NCBI GenBank assembly: GCA_002104895.1
Contig: MCFG01000752.1
Location: forward strand, 1-11,102
Direction of reading: 5' to 3'
DNA length: 11,102 bases
DNA from: Anaeromyces robustus
Lineage: Eukaryota > Neocallimastigomycota > Neocallimastigomycetes > Neocallimastigales > Neocallimastigaceae
The position numbers and the translations under genes were made by a program. A model generated the notes under the pieces. The model did not search any database. It had not been told where the DNA came from and was given only the letters and a program-made list of their open reading frames with translations. Position 1 is the first letter of the stretch, and each line of letters starts with the position of its first letter. Shown piece after piece: positions 1 to 9,304 of this stretch.

Positions 1-300
1 GTTAGTAGAATTATAAAAATAAGAGGTTTTTTTTCTTTTCATTTTATTGTTTATATAAATAAATAAATTATAAATAGAATAATTTTATATACATTATAAA
101 ATCTAAAAAACAACATAAATATATATATATAAATTAAGAGGTAAGTAATAAATTAGTTTTTTTTTTTTTTTTTTTTATTTCCTTGAATTTTTTATGAATT
201 TTCATTTCTTAATTTTAAATTTTGTATTTATTAAATGTAAAAAAAAAAACAATTGTTTAAAGAATTTCAATGCTAAATTTTATTTTTTTTATTTTTCTTT
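1..300. other. Non-coding 3' flank of the left coiled-coil gene
   Basis: No gene is seen here. The stretch is AT-simple sequence with a long T run near 158-177 and an A run near 240-249. It is repeated in reverse complement at 1737-2039, so it is the downstream flank of the coiled-coil gene and was duplicated together with it. Confidence 0.6.
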
Positions 301-828
301 TTATTCAATATTGATACTATAATTTCTAGTAATTTTACGAATGTTTTCAACTTGTTCTTTACTAGAATTTTCCCATAAATCAATTGTATTTTGAATATTA
401 TGAATTATATCATCTTGACTACTTATAACTTTAGATTGTTCTTCAATTCTTGAAGCTTGTACTCTTATTCTATTTTCACATTGTTGTTTTTTTTGATTTA
501 ATAATTTATTAGCTTCTATTAATTCATTTAATTTATCACTTAGTTCATCATTTTCTTTTAATAATTTATCATTTTCATTATTTATATCTTTCATACGTAC
601 TTCTAAATATTTATTAGTATTTTCTAATGAAAAATATTTTTTCTTTTCTTCTGTTAATTTTCTTTTAAGATCTTTAACTGTTTTAGTTAATTGAGCATTA
701 TTACTTTGTAATTGTTCTATAAAAGAATTATCATCACAAAGTGATAAAATATTTCTAGCTAAAGTAGCAATATCATTTGACCAATCCTTGATTTGTGAAT
801 GTTTCCTTTCAATTTCATTTGTGTCCAT
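301..828 (-). CDS. Coiled-coil protein of unknown function (intact copy)
   Basis: This is an uninterrupted single-exon ORF of 175 residues. It opens at an ATG preceded by an A-rich leader (AACAAAATGG) and ends in TAA. Residues 1-35 form a short N-terminal part with the motif DWSNDIATLARNILSL. Residues about 36-150 are rich in K, E, N, Q and L with leucine or isoleucine at heptad-like spacing, for example LKENDELSDKLNELIEANKL, so a long parallel or antiparallel coiled coil is likely. The C-terminus includes a Trp (residue 152). There is no signal peptide, membrane segment or catalytic motif. Such proteins often serve in cytoskeletal, kinetochore, vesicle-tethering or scaffold assemblies, but the sequence does not say which. 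Almost the same sequence lies at 1205-1736 in opposite orientation, so the two start codons face each other across about 376 bp. I do not recognise the family. Confidence 0.85.
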   Translation of the reverse strand: MDTNEIERKHSQIKDWSNDIATLARNILSLCDDNSFIEQLQSNNAQLTKTVKDLKRKLTEEKKKYFSLENTNKYLEVRMKDINNENDKLLKENDELSDKLNELIEANKLLNQKKQQCENRIRVQASRIEEQSKVISSQDDIIHNIQNTIDLWENSSKEQVENIRKITRNYSINIE

Positions 829-1204
829 TTTGTTCGTTTTTTTTTTTTCTTTATTTCTTTCTTTTCTTTTATTAAATAACTAAATAAATTTTTTTTTCTT
901 TAATTAATTTTTTTTTTTAATTTTTGCTTTTTTTTTTTTTTTTTTTTTTTAATTAAATTTTTTGAAAATTATTAATTAAATATTGTTTATAAATTTGGTA
1001 AACATTTTTTTTTTTTTAATTTAAATAAATATATTATTAAATTATTTTGCATATCTAGAAAATCAAAAATTTTTCAAAAAATTAATTAAAAAAAAAAAAA
1101 AAAAAGCAAAAATTAAAAAAAAAAATTAATTAAAGAAAAAAAAATTTATTTAGTTATTTAATAAAAGAAAAGAAAGAAATAAAGAAAAAAAAAAAACGAA
1201 CAAA
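829..1204. promoter_or_regulatory. Shared divergent upstream region between the two coiled-coil copies
   Basis: This stretch lies between the two head-to-head start codons. It would hold the promoters of both copies if both are real. It is dominated by long T runs on the left (840-960) mirrored by A runs on the right (1087-1200), which belong to the repeat arms. The unique spacer is in the middle. No distinct TATA or factor site can be separated from the general AT background, so the regulatory role is inferred only from position. Confidence 0.4.
971..1067. other. Unique spacer at the centre of the inverted repeat
   Basis: About 97 bp separates the two arms and is not palindromic overall. 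It contains a small inverted motif, GTTTA...TAAAC, near 985-1005, a T run near 1006-1018, and the less AT-biased patch TTTTGCATATCTAG near 1045-1058. It does not look like a sequencing adapter, which would be richer in GC. An asymmetric AT spacer fits either a real duplication breakpoint or a template-switch junction. Confidence 0.7.
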
Positions 1205-2039
1205 ATGGACACAAATGAAATTGAAAGGAAACATTCACAAATCAAGGATTGGTCAAATGATATTGCTACTTTAGCTAGAAATATTTTATCACTTTGTGAT
1301 GATAATTCTTTTTATAGAACAATTACAAAGTAATAATGCTCAATTAACTAAAACAGTTAAAGATCTTAAAAGAAAATTAACAGAAGAAAAGAAAAAAATA
1401 TTTTTCATTAGAAAATACTAATAAATATTTAGAAGTACGTATGAAAGATATAAATAATGAAAATGATAAATTATTAAAAGAAAATGATGAACTAAGTGAT
1501 AAATTAAATGAATTAATAGAAGCTAATAAATTATTAAATCAAAAAAAAACAACAATGTGAAAAATAGAATAAGAGTACAAGCTTCAAGAATTGAAGAACA
1601 ATCTAAAGTTATAAGTAGTCAAGATGATATAATTCATAATATTCAAAATACAATTGATTTATGGGAAAATTCTAGTAAAGAACAAGTTGAAAACATTCGT
1701 AAAATTACTAGAAATTATAGTATCAATATTGAATAAAAAGAAAAATAAAAAAATAAAATTTAGCATTGAAATTCTTTAAACAATTGTTTTTTTTTTTACA
1801 TTTAATAAATACAAAATTTAAAATTAAGAAATGAAAATTCATAAAAAATTCAAGGAAATAAACATAAAAAAAAAAAAAAAACTAATTTATTACTTACCTC
1901 TTAATTTATATATATATTATTTATTGTTGTTTTTAGATTTTATAATGTATATAAAATTATTCTATTTATAATTTATTTATTTATATAAACAATAAAATGA
2001 AAAGAAAAAAAAACCTCTTATTTTTATAATTCTACTAAC
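1068..2039. repeat. Right arm of ~2-kb inverted repeat
   Basis: This is the reverse complement of 1-970. Within the 528-bp coding part I found no substitution, only four added bases, each in a T or A run. The flanks also match except in homopolymers and AT-simple sequence (around 1858-1930). Such a pattern, indels only and mainly in homopolymers, is what residual long-read error produces. Real divergence over time would add substitutions, especially in the flanks. After 2039 the sequence can no longer be compared because the left partner would lie outside the window. Confidence 0.95.
1205..1736 (+). pseudogene. Frameshifted second copy of the coiled-coil gene
   Basis: This copy starts with the same A-rich leader and ATG as the intact copy but is four bases longer. 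The extra bases lie in the T run near 1309-1313, the A run near 1392-1398, the A run 1541-1549 and the A run 1560-1564. The first insertion shifts the frame after residue 36 and reaches TAA at 1331-1333, leaving a product of about 42 residues without the coiled coil. After all four insertions the frame is again off register by one. The absence of base substitutions makes long-term decay as a pseudogene unlikely. Either this is the same locus read twice, with poorer polishing on this side, or it is a very young duplicate that has been inactivated. If the insertions are errors, the gene here is intact. Confidence 0.8.
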
Positions 2040-2136
2040 AAAAATTAGTACATTAACATAATTTTTCAAAAAAATTTTTCACATTTTTTTTTTTTTACAT
2101 ATATATTATAAATAAATAACAAATATATATACAAAC

Positions 2137-2195
2137 TTTTTCTTTTTCTTTGTATTTTTAACATGTTATTTTTATAAAAAAAAGAAAAAGAAAAA
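2137..2195. repeat. Perfect 15-bp pyrimidine/purine hairpin
   Basis: The pyrimidine stem at 2137-2151 (TTTTTCTTTTTCTTT) is followed by a 29-nt loop containing ACATGT and then by its exact reverse complement at 2181-2195. The interspersed C/G positions make it more specific than a chance poly-T/poly-A pairing. It lies about 100 bp beyond the visible outer end of the right repeat arm. Confidence 0.7.
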
Positions 2196-2436
2196 TTCAA
2201 ATAAAATATAAATATTTTTATAGATAAATAAAAAGGAAGATAATCAAATAATCAATTGTATATATAAAATATTCATTATATTAATAAAATATCATTTTCT
2301 TCAATATAAAGATATATAAATTATGCAATATTAGCGTTTACAAACTTCTTTCTTTTTATATATAATATATGTAACAATATGAAAAAGTTAAAATAATGCA
2401 TATATATATATATATATGAAAGCATGAAAAATTGTT

Positions 2437-2549
2437 AAAATTATCAAATATATCTTTTATACTAATTTTTTTTTTCATAATTCAATAAAATAATAAAAAT
2501 TATCAAATGTATTTTTTATACTTATATTTTCATAATAATTCAATAAAAA
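2437..2549. repeat. Degenerate tandem direct repeat (~55 bp, two units)
   Basis: Two units at about 2437-2490 and 2495-2549 share the pattern AAAATTATCAAAT, then a TTTTATACT-like block, a T-rich stretch, CATAAT and finally ATTCAATAAAA. They differ by several substitutions and indels, so this looks like an old local duplication and not a recent slippage product. Confidence 0.6.
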
Positions 2550-3442
2550 ATACAATTATTTCTTTTTTTTTTTTTTTTTTTTTTTCTTTACTTATATATA
2601 TATAATATAATATATAATCATAAAATAAAATAAATTATATATTAAAGGAAATATAACGAAAATAATAATAAATCATCAAAGATTACTTGTAAAAATATAG
2701 AATATAATATTTTTTTATTTATAAAAAAACTCATAAAAAATTAATATATTATATATTTATTTTATATTATATATTTATAATAAAAAAAGAAATGAAATAA
2801 AAAAAAAAAAAATAATTAATCAAATAAATTTAAAATATTCATTAAATTAATAATAATGATGATAAAAAAAAAATTACATACATTTTTTTATTTTTTATTT
2901 TTTTTTTTCATTATTTTTAATTGCATATTTTTTATTTATTTATTTATTTGGTTTAATTATATTATATATATATTAAAAATTATATAGTAATTAATTTTAA
3001 TAACTACTCTTTTTTTTTTTTTACAATAATATTTTTTTATGTCATTATTTTATAAAATTAATAAGATTAAAATAATTATTATATTACAACTAAATTTTTT
3101 ATATTATTAATTATAATAATTATTTCTTTATAATATTTTATTAAATGTTAATCTAATGAAATAATTTTTTTTTATAAATTTAAATCTTTTTTATTTATTT
3201 ATTTGTTGTTAGTTTATTTGTTTTGTTTTATTTTTATTTTTATTTTTTGTTTTAAACTTTTAATTTCTTTTTATTTATTTATTATCCTTATTGGTTTTTT
3301 AATTGTTACTGTAATTTGTTTTGTTATTATAAATGATGATGATTATAATGATGATAAAACCAAATTTACAAATGATTGGAATTTATATAATTATTTTCAA
3401 TTATTATTAATTACAATTATGAGATTAATATTTTTATTATTT

Positions 3443-3865
3443 TTAATCCATTTTTCTATCAAATGTTTTTATTAATTTTTCTACATTATTACTCCATTTG
3501 CCAATATCTGGATAATAATTGATACTTTGTTTACTATTATATCAAAATTATAAGAAAAAAAAAATTTAAAATTAAAATTAATAACAAATATTGAATTGTT
3601 ATATTTAAAATGAAAATTATATACATAAAATACTGTATAATTGATTATATCTATCTATCTATATATATATATATACGTACTCATGTTCTAATTCCAAAAT
3701 TTGGTTTATTTGATCAATATAACCATTAATTTTTTTTATCTAAAATTAAATTTATAAGTAATTCTTCGACTTCTTGTGGTGTTATATTTAATTTCTGTTT
3801 ATTGTATTTATATTTAAAATATATATATTATATAAAAAAAATTATATTATAGATATATTCGAAAA

Positions 3866-3904
<39 letters not shown>

Positions 3905-4810
3905 AAAATAATGATAGTAATATTTTAAATTAAGAAATAAAATAAGTATATATATATATATATATTAACCTTTGAAGCAAATGAAAGTTTAATTCTGGTA
4001 TATGGTTTAATTAAACGAATTAATACTTGTGAACGAATATTCTTTATAACATCATCCATATAAGTACGAATAAATGGATCATTCATAATAGTACTTTGAT
4101 TTTCTATTAAAATAAAATAAAATATAATAAAATATAATATAGTATATATAAAAAGAAATAAAACAATTAATATAGAAATATATATTATATATCACTTCTC
4201 TTTTATTATTGTAAAATAACCAATATTATTAATTAATTAATATCTATTTGTTAATTATTTTTATCAGTATTATGTATATTAGCACATTTACTTACTCTTT
4301 AAAATGCTTTCAAATTCATCTATATCAACTCTTTGATAAGCATTGATTAAATTAGTTAAAGCTACTATTTGGTTATCATTTTTATATCTAATATTTTATA
4401 AGGATAAAAAAAAATTTAAATATTTAAAATATGATTAAAAAAAATAAAAAAAGAAAAATATAATTAATAAATATTAATTAATATTTATTATAATATTTAC
4501 GGTTTTTGTTTCTTGTGAATCAAATGGATTAATCTCTGATTCTGATAACATGTTTGCTAAAACTAAATATCTATAAATATTAATGTATATATATATATAT
4601 AAAGTAATTAATATTTTCAATATAGTATATAGTATTTATATATATATATAAATTTTATATTATATAATAATAATAATAATAAAAATTATTTACTTTAAGC
4701 ATTGAATTCTTTGAGGGCTACCAGCTTCATCAAAGTTTTTAAAAGCTTCAAAGAAATCTGTTTGTGCATCATTCCATTTACCTATAAAGTATTAATATTA
4801 ATTATCAGTA

Positions 4811-4841
<31 letters not shown>

Positions 4842-7221
4842 TAATAATAATAATAATAATGTTAATTATAATTATTATACTTATCAAAGATATTTATTTA
4901 ATTTTTTTTTTATTATTATTGAATAATAAATATAAATATATATAAATAAATAATAATATAAACATATATCTAAATTAATAATATTTACCTTCAATCATAT
5001 GCATCTTACCACCACATTCACGAATAATGCCCTATAATAATATAAAAAATAATTTAATATAAAAAAAAAAATTTTTTTTTCTAAAATATAACATATTATA
5101 ATAAAATATAATTAAACAATTACCATAATTCTTGGATGTGGTATAGCTGATTTAACATTAAGACATTGTTGATATAATGGCTAGATTATATTAAAATTAT
5201 AAAATAATATTATTTATATTAAAAAAAAAAAAAATAAATAAATAAAAATTATTATTATTGATTATATACTTATACTATTATAAATTATAAATTATTATAA
5301 ATCATTTTTTACCTTTAATTTTTTAGTATTTTTCATTTCAGTATACATTTGAATTTCAATAGCAAAAACTTCAACAAGTAATGTACCTTGACCATCTGGA
5401 TTATTTTCTTGTTCACATGCTTTATGTAATTGATCAATTACCTTAGTTAATTTACTATATTCACGATTATCAAGTAATAATTTTGCTAATTTTAAATTAG
5501 TTTTTAGCCATAATCTCTGTTTATAAGATACGTGATTATATAAAGTAAAAAATATATGACAAAATAAATAAATAATAATACAACATAATATATATATTAT
5601 ATATAATTATCAATTCTTATTATTTTTTTTTCAGTTTTTATTTAATTATAATATTAACTCACATCATTCTTAGTTTCTTCTAATTTATTTAAAGTAATTT
5701 CATAAAATTGTTCTAAAAATTCAATACTGTCTGAATTTGAGGCATAATCAAGAATATTATTAATAGATTTTTCGCTATAACTTTTTGCTACTATATTTAA
5801 TAGACTTAATAATTTTTTATAGTATTTAATGGCCTTTATTTATAGTAAATTATTATTTTATTTAAAAAAAAAAATAATAATTAAAAATATTAGAAAAAAA
5901 AAATAATGATATGTTTTTAATTATATATTTAATTTGAAATATATATATATATTTCGAGTTATTTATAAAAAGAAAAAACATTATTTATTATAATTAAAAA
6001 ATGGTATATACTCCTTCATAATCTTTAATTTTTAATGAAACTTTAACCATTTGTTTACAAGCTTTGAAACTCCTGTAAGTCATAATATAAATATAAATTT
6101 TTTTAAATATAATTTATTATAATTTAGAGATAAATAACCAAACATCAATATACATAATTATTTAGTCATTTACATATTTATTCAAAATTCTTTGAATAAT
6201 GTAATATCATTATACACATATTAAATATAATGTATATATTTATTTAAAATATATAAAAAATTACCAGTCACTTTGTTCAGTATCGGAATCAATTACATTT
6301 TGAAATTCTTTAATTGCTTCTTCTGGATTATCTTCTTTTAAAGCTATTTATATTATATTATTAAAATTTCATTAAAATTGATTTATATATAATTGATAAA
6401 ATTTCATTATATTAAAAAAAAAATAAAGAAAAAAAAAAAAAATGAAAAAGAAATTTAATGTATATTTTTAAATACTTGAAGAAAAAAAAAAAGATAATAT
6501 GTTAAATAAATTAAGTTATAATTATGAATTGCTTTTTTTTTTTTTTTTATCAAACTTTATAAAAATACCTTTCGCATTATAATATTTATTTTCTAAATCG
6601 ACATTTTGTTCTTCTTCTTCATTATCTTCGTCATATTCAAAATCGAAATCATATTCTTCATCATCTTCTACCTATTATTAAAAATTATAAAATTATATAT
6701 ATAATATAATAATAAATAAAAATTAAATTTATTTATTAATTACTATTAATATATATTCGAATTCTTCTTATATTTTTCATCATAATATGTTAAACATTAT
6801 TAAAATTATCTTTTTATTGTTTATATCCATGAATTAATATAAATATTTATAAATTTTTAAAATAATTTATTTTTTTTTATATTATAAAATGAAATTTATT
6901 GTTGATTCCATTTATAATTTTCTTTTTTTAATTATTTTTCCATTTAAAGTATATAAATTTCAATTATATATATAAAAAATGATTTATCCATTCTGTCAAA
7001 TTAAGTTTAATTCTTTATTATACATAAATAATGAGTGAAAAAATATAAAATTTCTTTTTTCTTTGTTTTGTTAATAGTAAAAAGATATATTTTATATTAT
7101 TAATGTAATTCCTTTTAATTTTTTTTTTTTTTGGTTGTCTTTCCTCAATTAAATATTAGAAATTCCAAATAATAATTTATATTATTACCATAAAATCATC
7201 ATCATCTTCAAAATCAGACAT
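3443..7221 (-). CDS. CSN2: COP9 signalosome complex subunit 2 (14 exons)
   Basis: CSN2 is a scaffold subunit of the COP9 signalosome, which removes Nedd8 from cullin-RING ubiquitin ligases. In the family an N-terminal helical-repeat arm contacts the cullin-Rbx1 part and a C-terminal PCI/winged-helix domain builds the complex. Exons in gene order are 7189-7221, 6569-6671, 6265-6343, 6012-6072, 5663-5833, 5313-5516, 5124-5180, 4989-5031, 4694-4781, 4501-4570, 4296-4387, 3970-4103, 3681-3794 and 3443-3533. All introns are GT-AG. Diagnostic segments are the acidic start [77 protein letters not shown] and [16 protein letters not shown], ending in [21 protein letters not shown]. Spliced length gives 445 residues (human 443) once one extra base in the A run of exon 10 (4503-4507) and one in exon 13 (3730-3737) are discounted. 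As written, these shift the frame. They are probably sequence errors. Confidence 0.96.
3730..3737 (-). other. Apparent +1 frameshift in CSN2 exon 13
   Basis: The coding strand has GAT followed by eight A and then TTAATGG. As written, this reads into TAA within the PCI domain. With seven A the frame continues into the conserved [16 protein letters not shown] segment and splices in phase to the last exon. The conserved protein on both sides argues for a homopolymer length error or a very recent mutation. Confidence 0.8.
3862..3905. repeat. (AAAT)n microsatellite in CSN2 intron 12
   Basis: About ten near-perfect AAAT units lie inside the intron between exons 12 and 13. Its reverse-complement type (TTTA)n occurs upstream of the gene near 7611-7700, so the same simple repeat expands in both intronic and intergenic DNA here. 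Confidence 0.9.
4503..4507 (-). other. Apparent +1 anomaly at the end of CSN2 exon 10
   Basis: Exon 10 ends in codons for QET followed by a five-A run and CC, then the donor GTAAAT. Exon 11 starts A TAT AAA, so the family pattern K-P-Y-K-N-D needs the exon to end in phase 2. One A too many makes the junction out of phase and gives a stop at once. I found no alternative AG upstream of exon 11 that would restore the frame. Confidence 0.65.
4811..4860. repeat. (TAA)n microsatellite in CSN2 intron 8
   Basis: About sixteen TAA units with one interruption fill part of the intron between exons 8 and 9. They explain the larger size of that intron (207 bp). Confidence 0.85.
6672..7188 (-). other. Long first intron of CSN2
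   Basis: At 517 bp this is more than twice the length of any other intron in the gene (92-225 bp). It separates an 11-codon first exon from the rest. The donor is GTAATA after ATG-encoding TTTATG, and the acceptor is AATAATAG. I see no ORF or RNA gene inside it. A slightly less AT-biased patch lies near 7133-7148. Long first introns after a tiny first exon often carry regulatory sequence, but nothing here proves that. Confidence 0.85.
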
Positions 7222-7610
7222 TTTGAAATTTATTAAATTTATATTTTTTTGAAAAGATCTATATTAAATAAAATAATATATAATAAAATAAAATTATTAA
7301 ATAAAATAAAGTAATAATAATAATAAAATATTTAAATAAATGTATTGCTTTTAATAAAATATAATTAAAAAACATAACTAGATAAATTATATAATAATTA
7401 TAATTGTTAAATTTACTATTATTTTTCTCTATTATAATAATAAAAAATTAAATATTTGTTAATTAATAATTTATTATTATTTGTTTTTAAAAATAAAAAT
7501 AAAAAACTATTATAGTAGCAAAATTTTAATTTTCTTATGTATATATTCAAATTGATTTTTATATATTGTAACCAATAATATTAATTATATTAAATAATTA
7601 AAGTATATAT

Positions 7611-7613
7611 ATT

Positions 7614-7644
<31 letters not shown>

Positions 7645-7700
7645 TTATTTATTTGTTTATTTATTTTTTATTATTTATTTATTTTTTATTATTTATATTT
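7611..7700. repeat. (TTTA)n microsatellite
   Basis: A run of TTTA units with occasional TTTG and TTA variants. It lies about 400 bp upstream of the CSN2 start codon, on the side where its promoter should be. Confidence 0.9.
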
Positions 7701-8278
7701 ATTTATTTTTTTGTAAAATAGACCTTCTTTTTATTTACCTGACTAAGGTTCAAGTAATAAATCATAATTTATTAATTATTATTATTATTATTATTTTTTT
7801 AGCTAAACCATAATTGTTTTTGTTTGTCATGTCACATAATTAATAACATAAGAATTATCAAATTTATTTTATTTTAATTAAAAAAACATTTGAAAAAGAC
7901 AAATATTGTGGGTTAGGCTATTTTTTGAATAAGAAAATTAACATTTTAGTTTAAATTATATATATATATTCAATAATGGTTCAGATAAACAGATCACATA
8001 TATTATTTATGACATATTAAAATTAATAAATATATTTATTATTTCATGATATTAAAATAGTTTTATTTAAGGATGTAGAAGTCAATATCAATGTTATTAA
8101 ATATAATGAAAAATAAGTAGTTTGTTCGTTATAAATTTGACAGTTATTAAACATTAGGATATTAATATTAATTTTTTAGAATTTTCTTGAATAATATTAT
8201 TCAATAAATAATATTAAATATTAAATATAAGTATTATACATTTTTAATAAATAAGATTTTATTATGACTTAATTCTTA

Positions 8279-8424
8279 TAATCATTATTATTATTACTTA
8301 TTTATTTATTTATTATTATTATTATTATTATAATTATTATTTATTTATTTATTTATTTATTATTATTATTATTATTTATTTATTTGTTTATTTATTTATT
8401 ATTATTATATTGTTGTTGTTGTTG
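8279..8424. repeat. Alternating TTA / TTTA microsatellite ending in TTG
   Basis: Blocks of TTA trinucleotides alternate with blocks of TTTA tetranucleotides several times and end in a short TTG series near 8410-8424. The block structure suggests repeated slippage with exchange between the two unit types. Confidence 0.9.
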
Positions 8425-9304
8425 TCGTATTAATGATGAAATTAAAGAATTAAATATTAAAACTTTTGTTATTAGTTCTTTTATCTTAGAAATTATAATA
8501 TTTAATTATAATTAATTATTAATTTCAGAAATTAAACATTTTTTTTATAATAATTTTAATATCATATGAAATATATTAATTTTTTTTATATAAAAGCAAT
8601 GTAATACAAAAATAAAAATTATGTGATTTTTTTTTTTCTTTATTTCAATATTTATAAAGTAATATGATATTTACATAATCATTCTTTTATAATTAGTATT
8701 TTAAATAAACTAAAGTAGTATTTTTATAAACATATATTTATTATATATTATATAAATATAAAAAAAACGTATATAAATATGAATGTATAATAATAATTTT
8801 ATAAAAATGATTAGGTAAATATAATTAATTTTCTTTTTACTAATAAAAATATTCCTTTTAATAAAATTTTAATTATTTTAGTTTTTTAAAAATTTAAATT
8901 AAATAATAAATTAATTGGACTATAAAATATATAAAAAAATTTTTTTACCTGTTTTACGTCTAAAAAACTTGCATTTTAAATCTGTTAGTTATGTGGATAT
9001 GAACATAATAAAAAAAACTTTTTTTCTTTAAAAAAATATATTTTATAGAATAGGTTATTTATCTTTATATATATATTAACAAATAAATTTAATAAAATTA
9101 AAGAATTCTATATCGATATAGATTATTATTTATTAATATTTTTATTTTTCTTTTATTTATATTTTTACTTTTATATACAATAAAAATTTTTCAAAATATT
9201 GATTATTATTATTAATATTTAAAATAAATATTATAATTATTTAAAATCATATTTTAAAGATTTATTTATTATTTTTATTTTTATTTTTATTATAATAAAA
9301 AAAT

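Larger units (their letters stand above)
1..970. repeat. Left arm of ~2-kb inverted repeat
   Basis: Read as its reverse complement, this stretch matches about 1068-2039 almost base for base. Position 1 pairs with 2039 and the inner end is near 970. The differences I found are length changes in A or T runs and small changes in AT-simple sequence, for example around 108-170, where the other arm has a slightly different AT stretch and poly-A length. The arm contains the intact coiled-coil gene and its flanks. Because the window begins inside the arm, its true outer limit is unknown. It may be a genuine recent inverted duplication or a fold-back artefact at a contig end. Confidence 0.95.
1737..3442. 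other. Intergenic region between convergent genes
   Basis: No supported gene is seen. The first 300 bp are the outer part of the right repeat arm. The rest is AT-simple sequence with T runs (for example 2562-2585 and 3010-3022), TA dinucleotide tracts (2399-2417), a hairpin (2137-2195) and a degenerate direct repeat (2437-2549). It separates the 3' end of the right coiled-coil copy from the 3' end of CSN2, so it should contain two converging polyadenylation regions. AATAAA-like strings occur too often here to choose a signal. Confidence 0.6.
7222..9304. other. Gene-poor intergenic region upstream of CSN2
   Basis: About 2.1 kb has no supportable gene on either strand. It holds the CSN2 promoter region and the 3' flank of the cysteine-rich protein gene. 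Contents are AT-simple DNA, the TTTA tract 7611-7700, a mixed TTTA/TTA tract 8279-8420 and a few less AT-biased islands (7739-7760, 7898-7925, 7975-8000 and 8946-9000). Two islands end in splice-donor-like CAGGTAAA on the minus strand. I found no tRNA-like cloverleaf or A/B box pair. Confidence 0.6.

Noticed and set aside
1-2039. Terminal inverted repeats of a transposon or a telomeric hairpin
   Set aside because: The arms carry a coiled-coil gene and no transposase, integrase or target-site duplication is visible. No telomere-type repeats are present.
3203-3475. 90-codon plus-strand ORF with hydrophobic, F/L/I-rich translation
   Set aside because: It begins at TTG, is mostly a translation of T-rich simple sequence, and its end is antisense to the last CSN2 exon, which is well supported.
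7745-7760. GGTTCAAGT string resembling a tRNA B box
   Set aside because: The B-box consensus is not completed, there is no A box at proper spacing, and no cloverleaf stems can be formed around it.
3862-8424. CRISPR-like or tandem gene-scale array
   Set aside because: The repeats are 2-4-bp microsatellites without unique spacers in a eukaryotic, intron-containing region.
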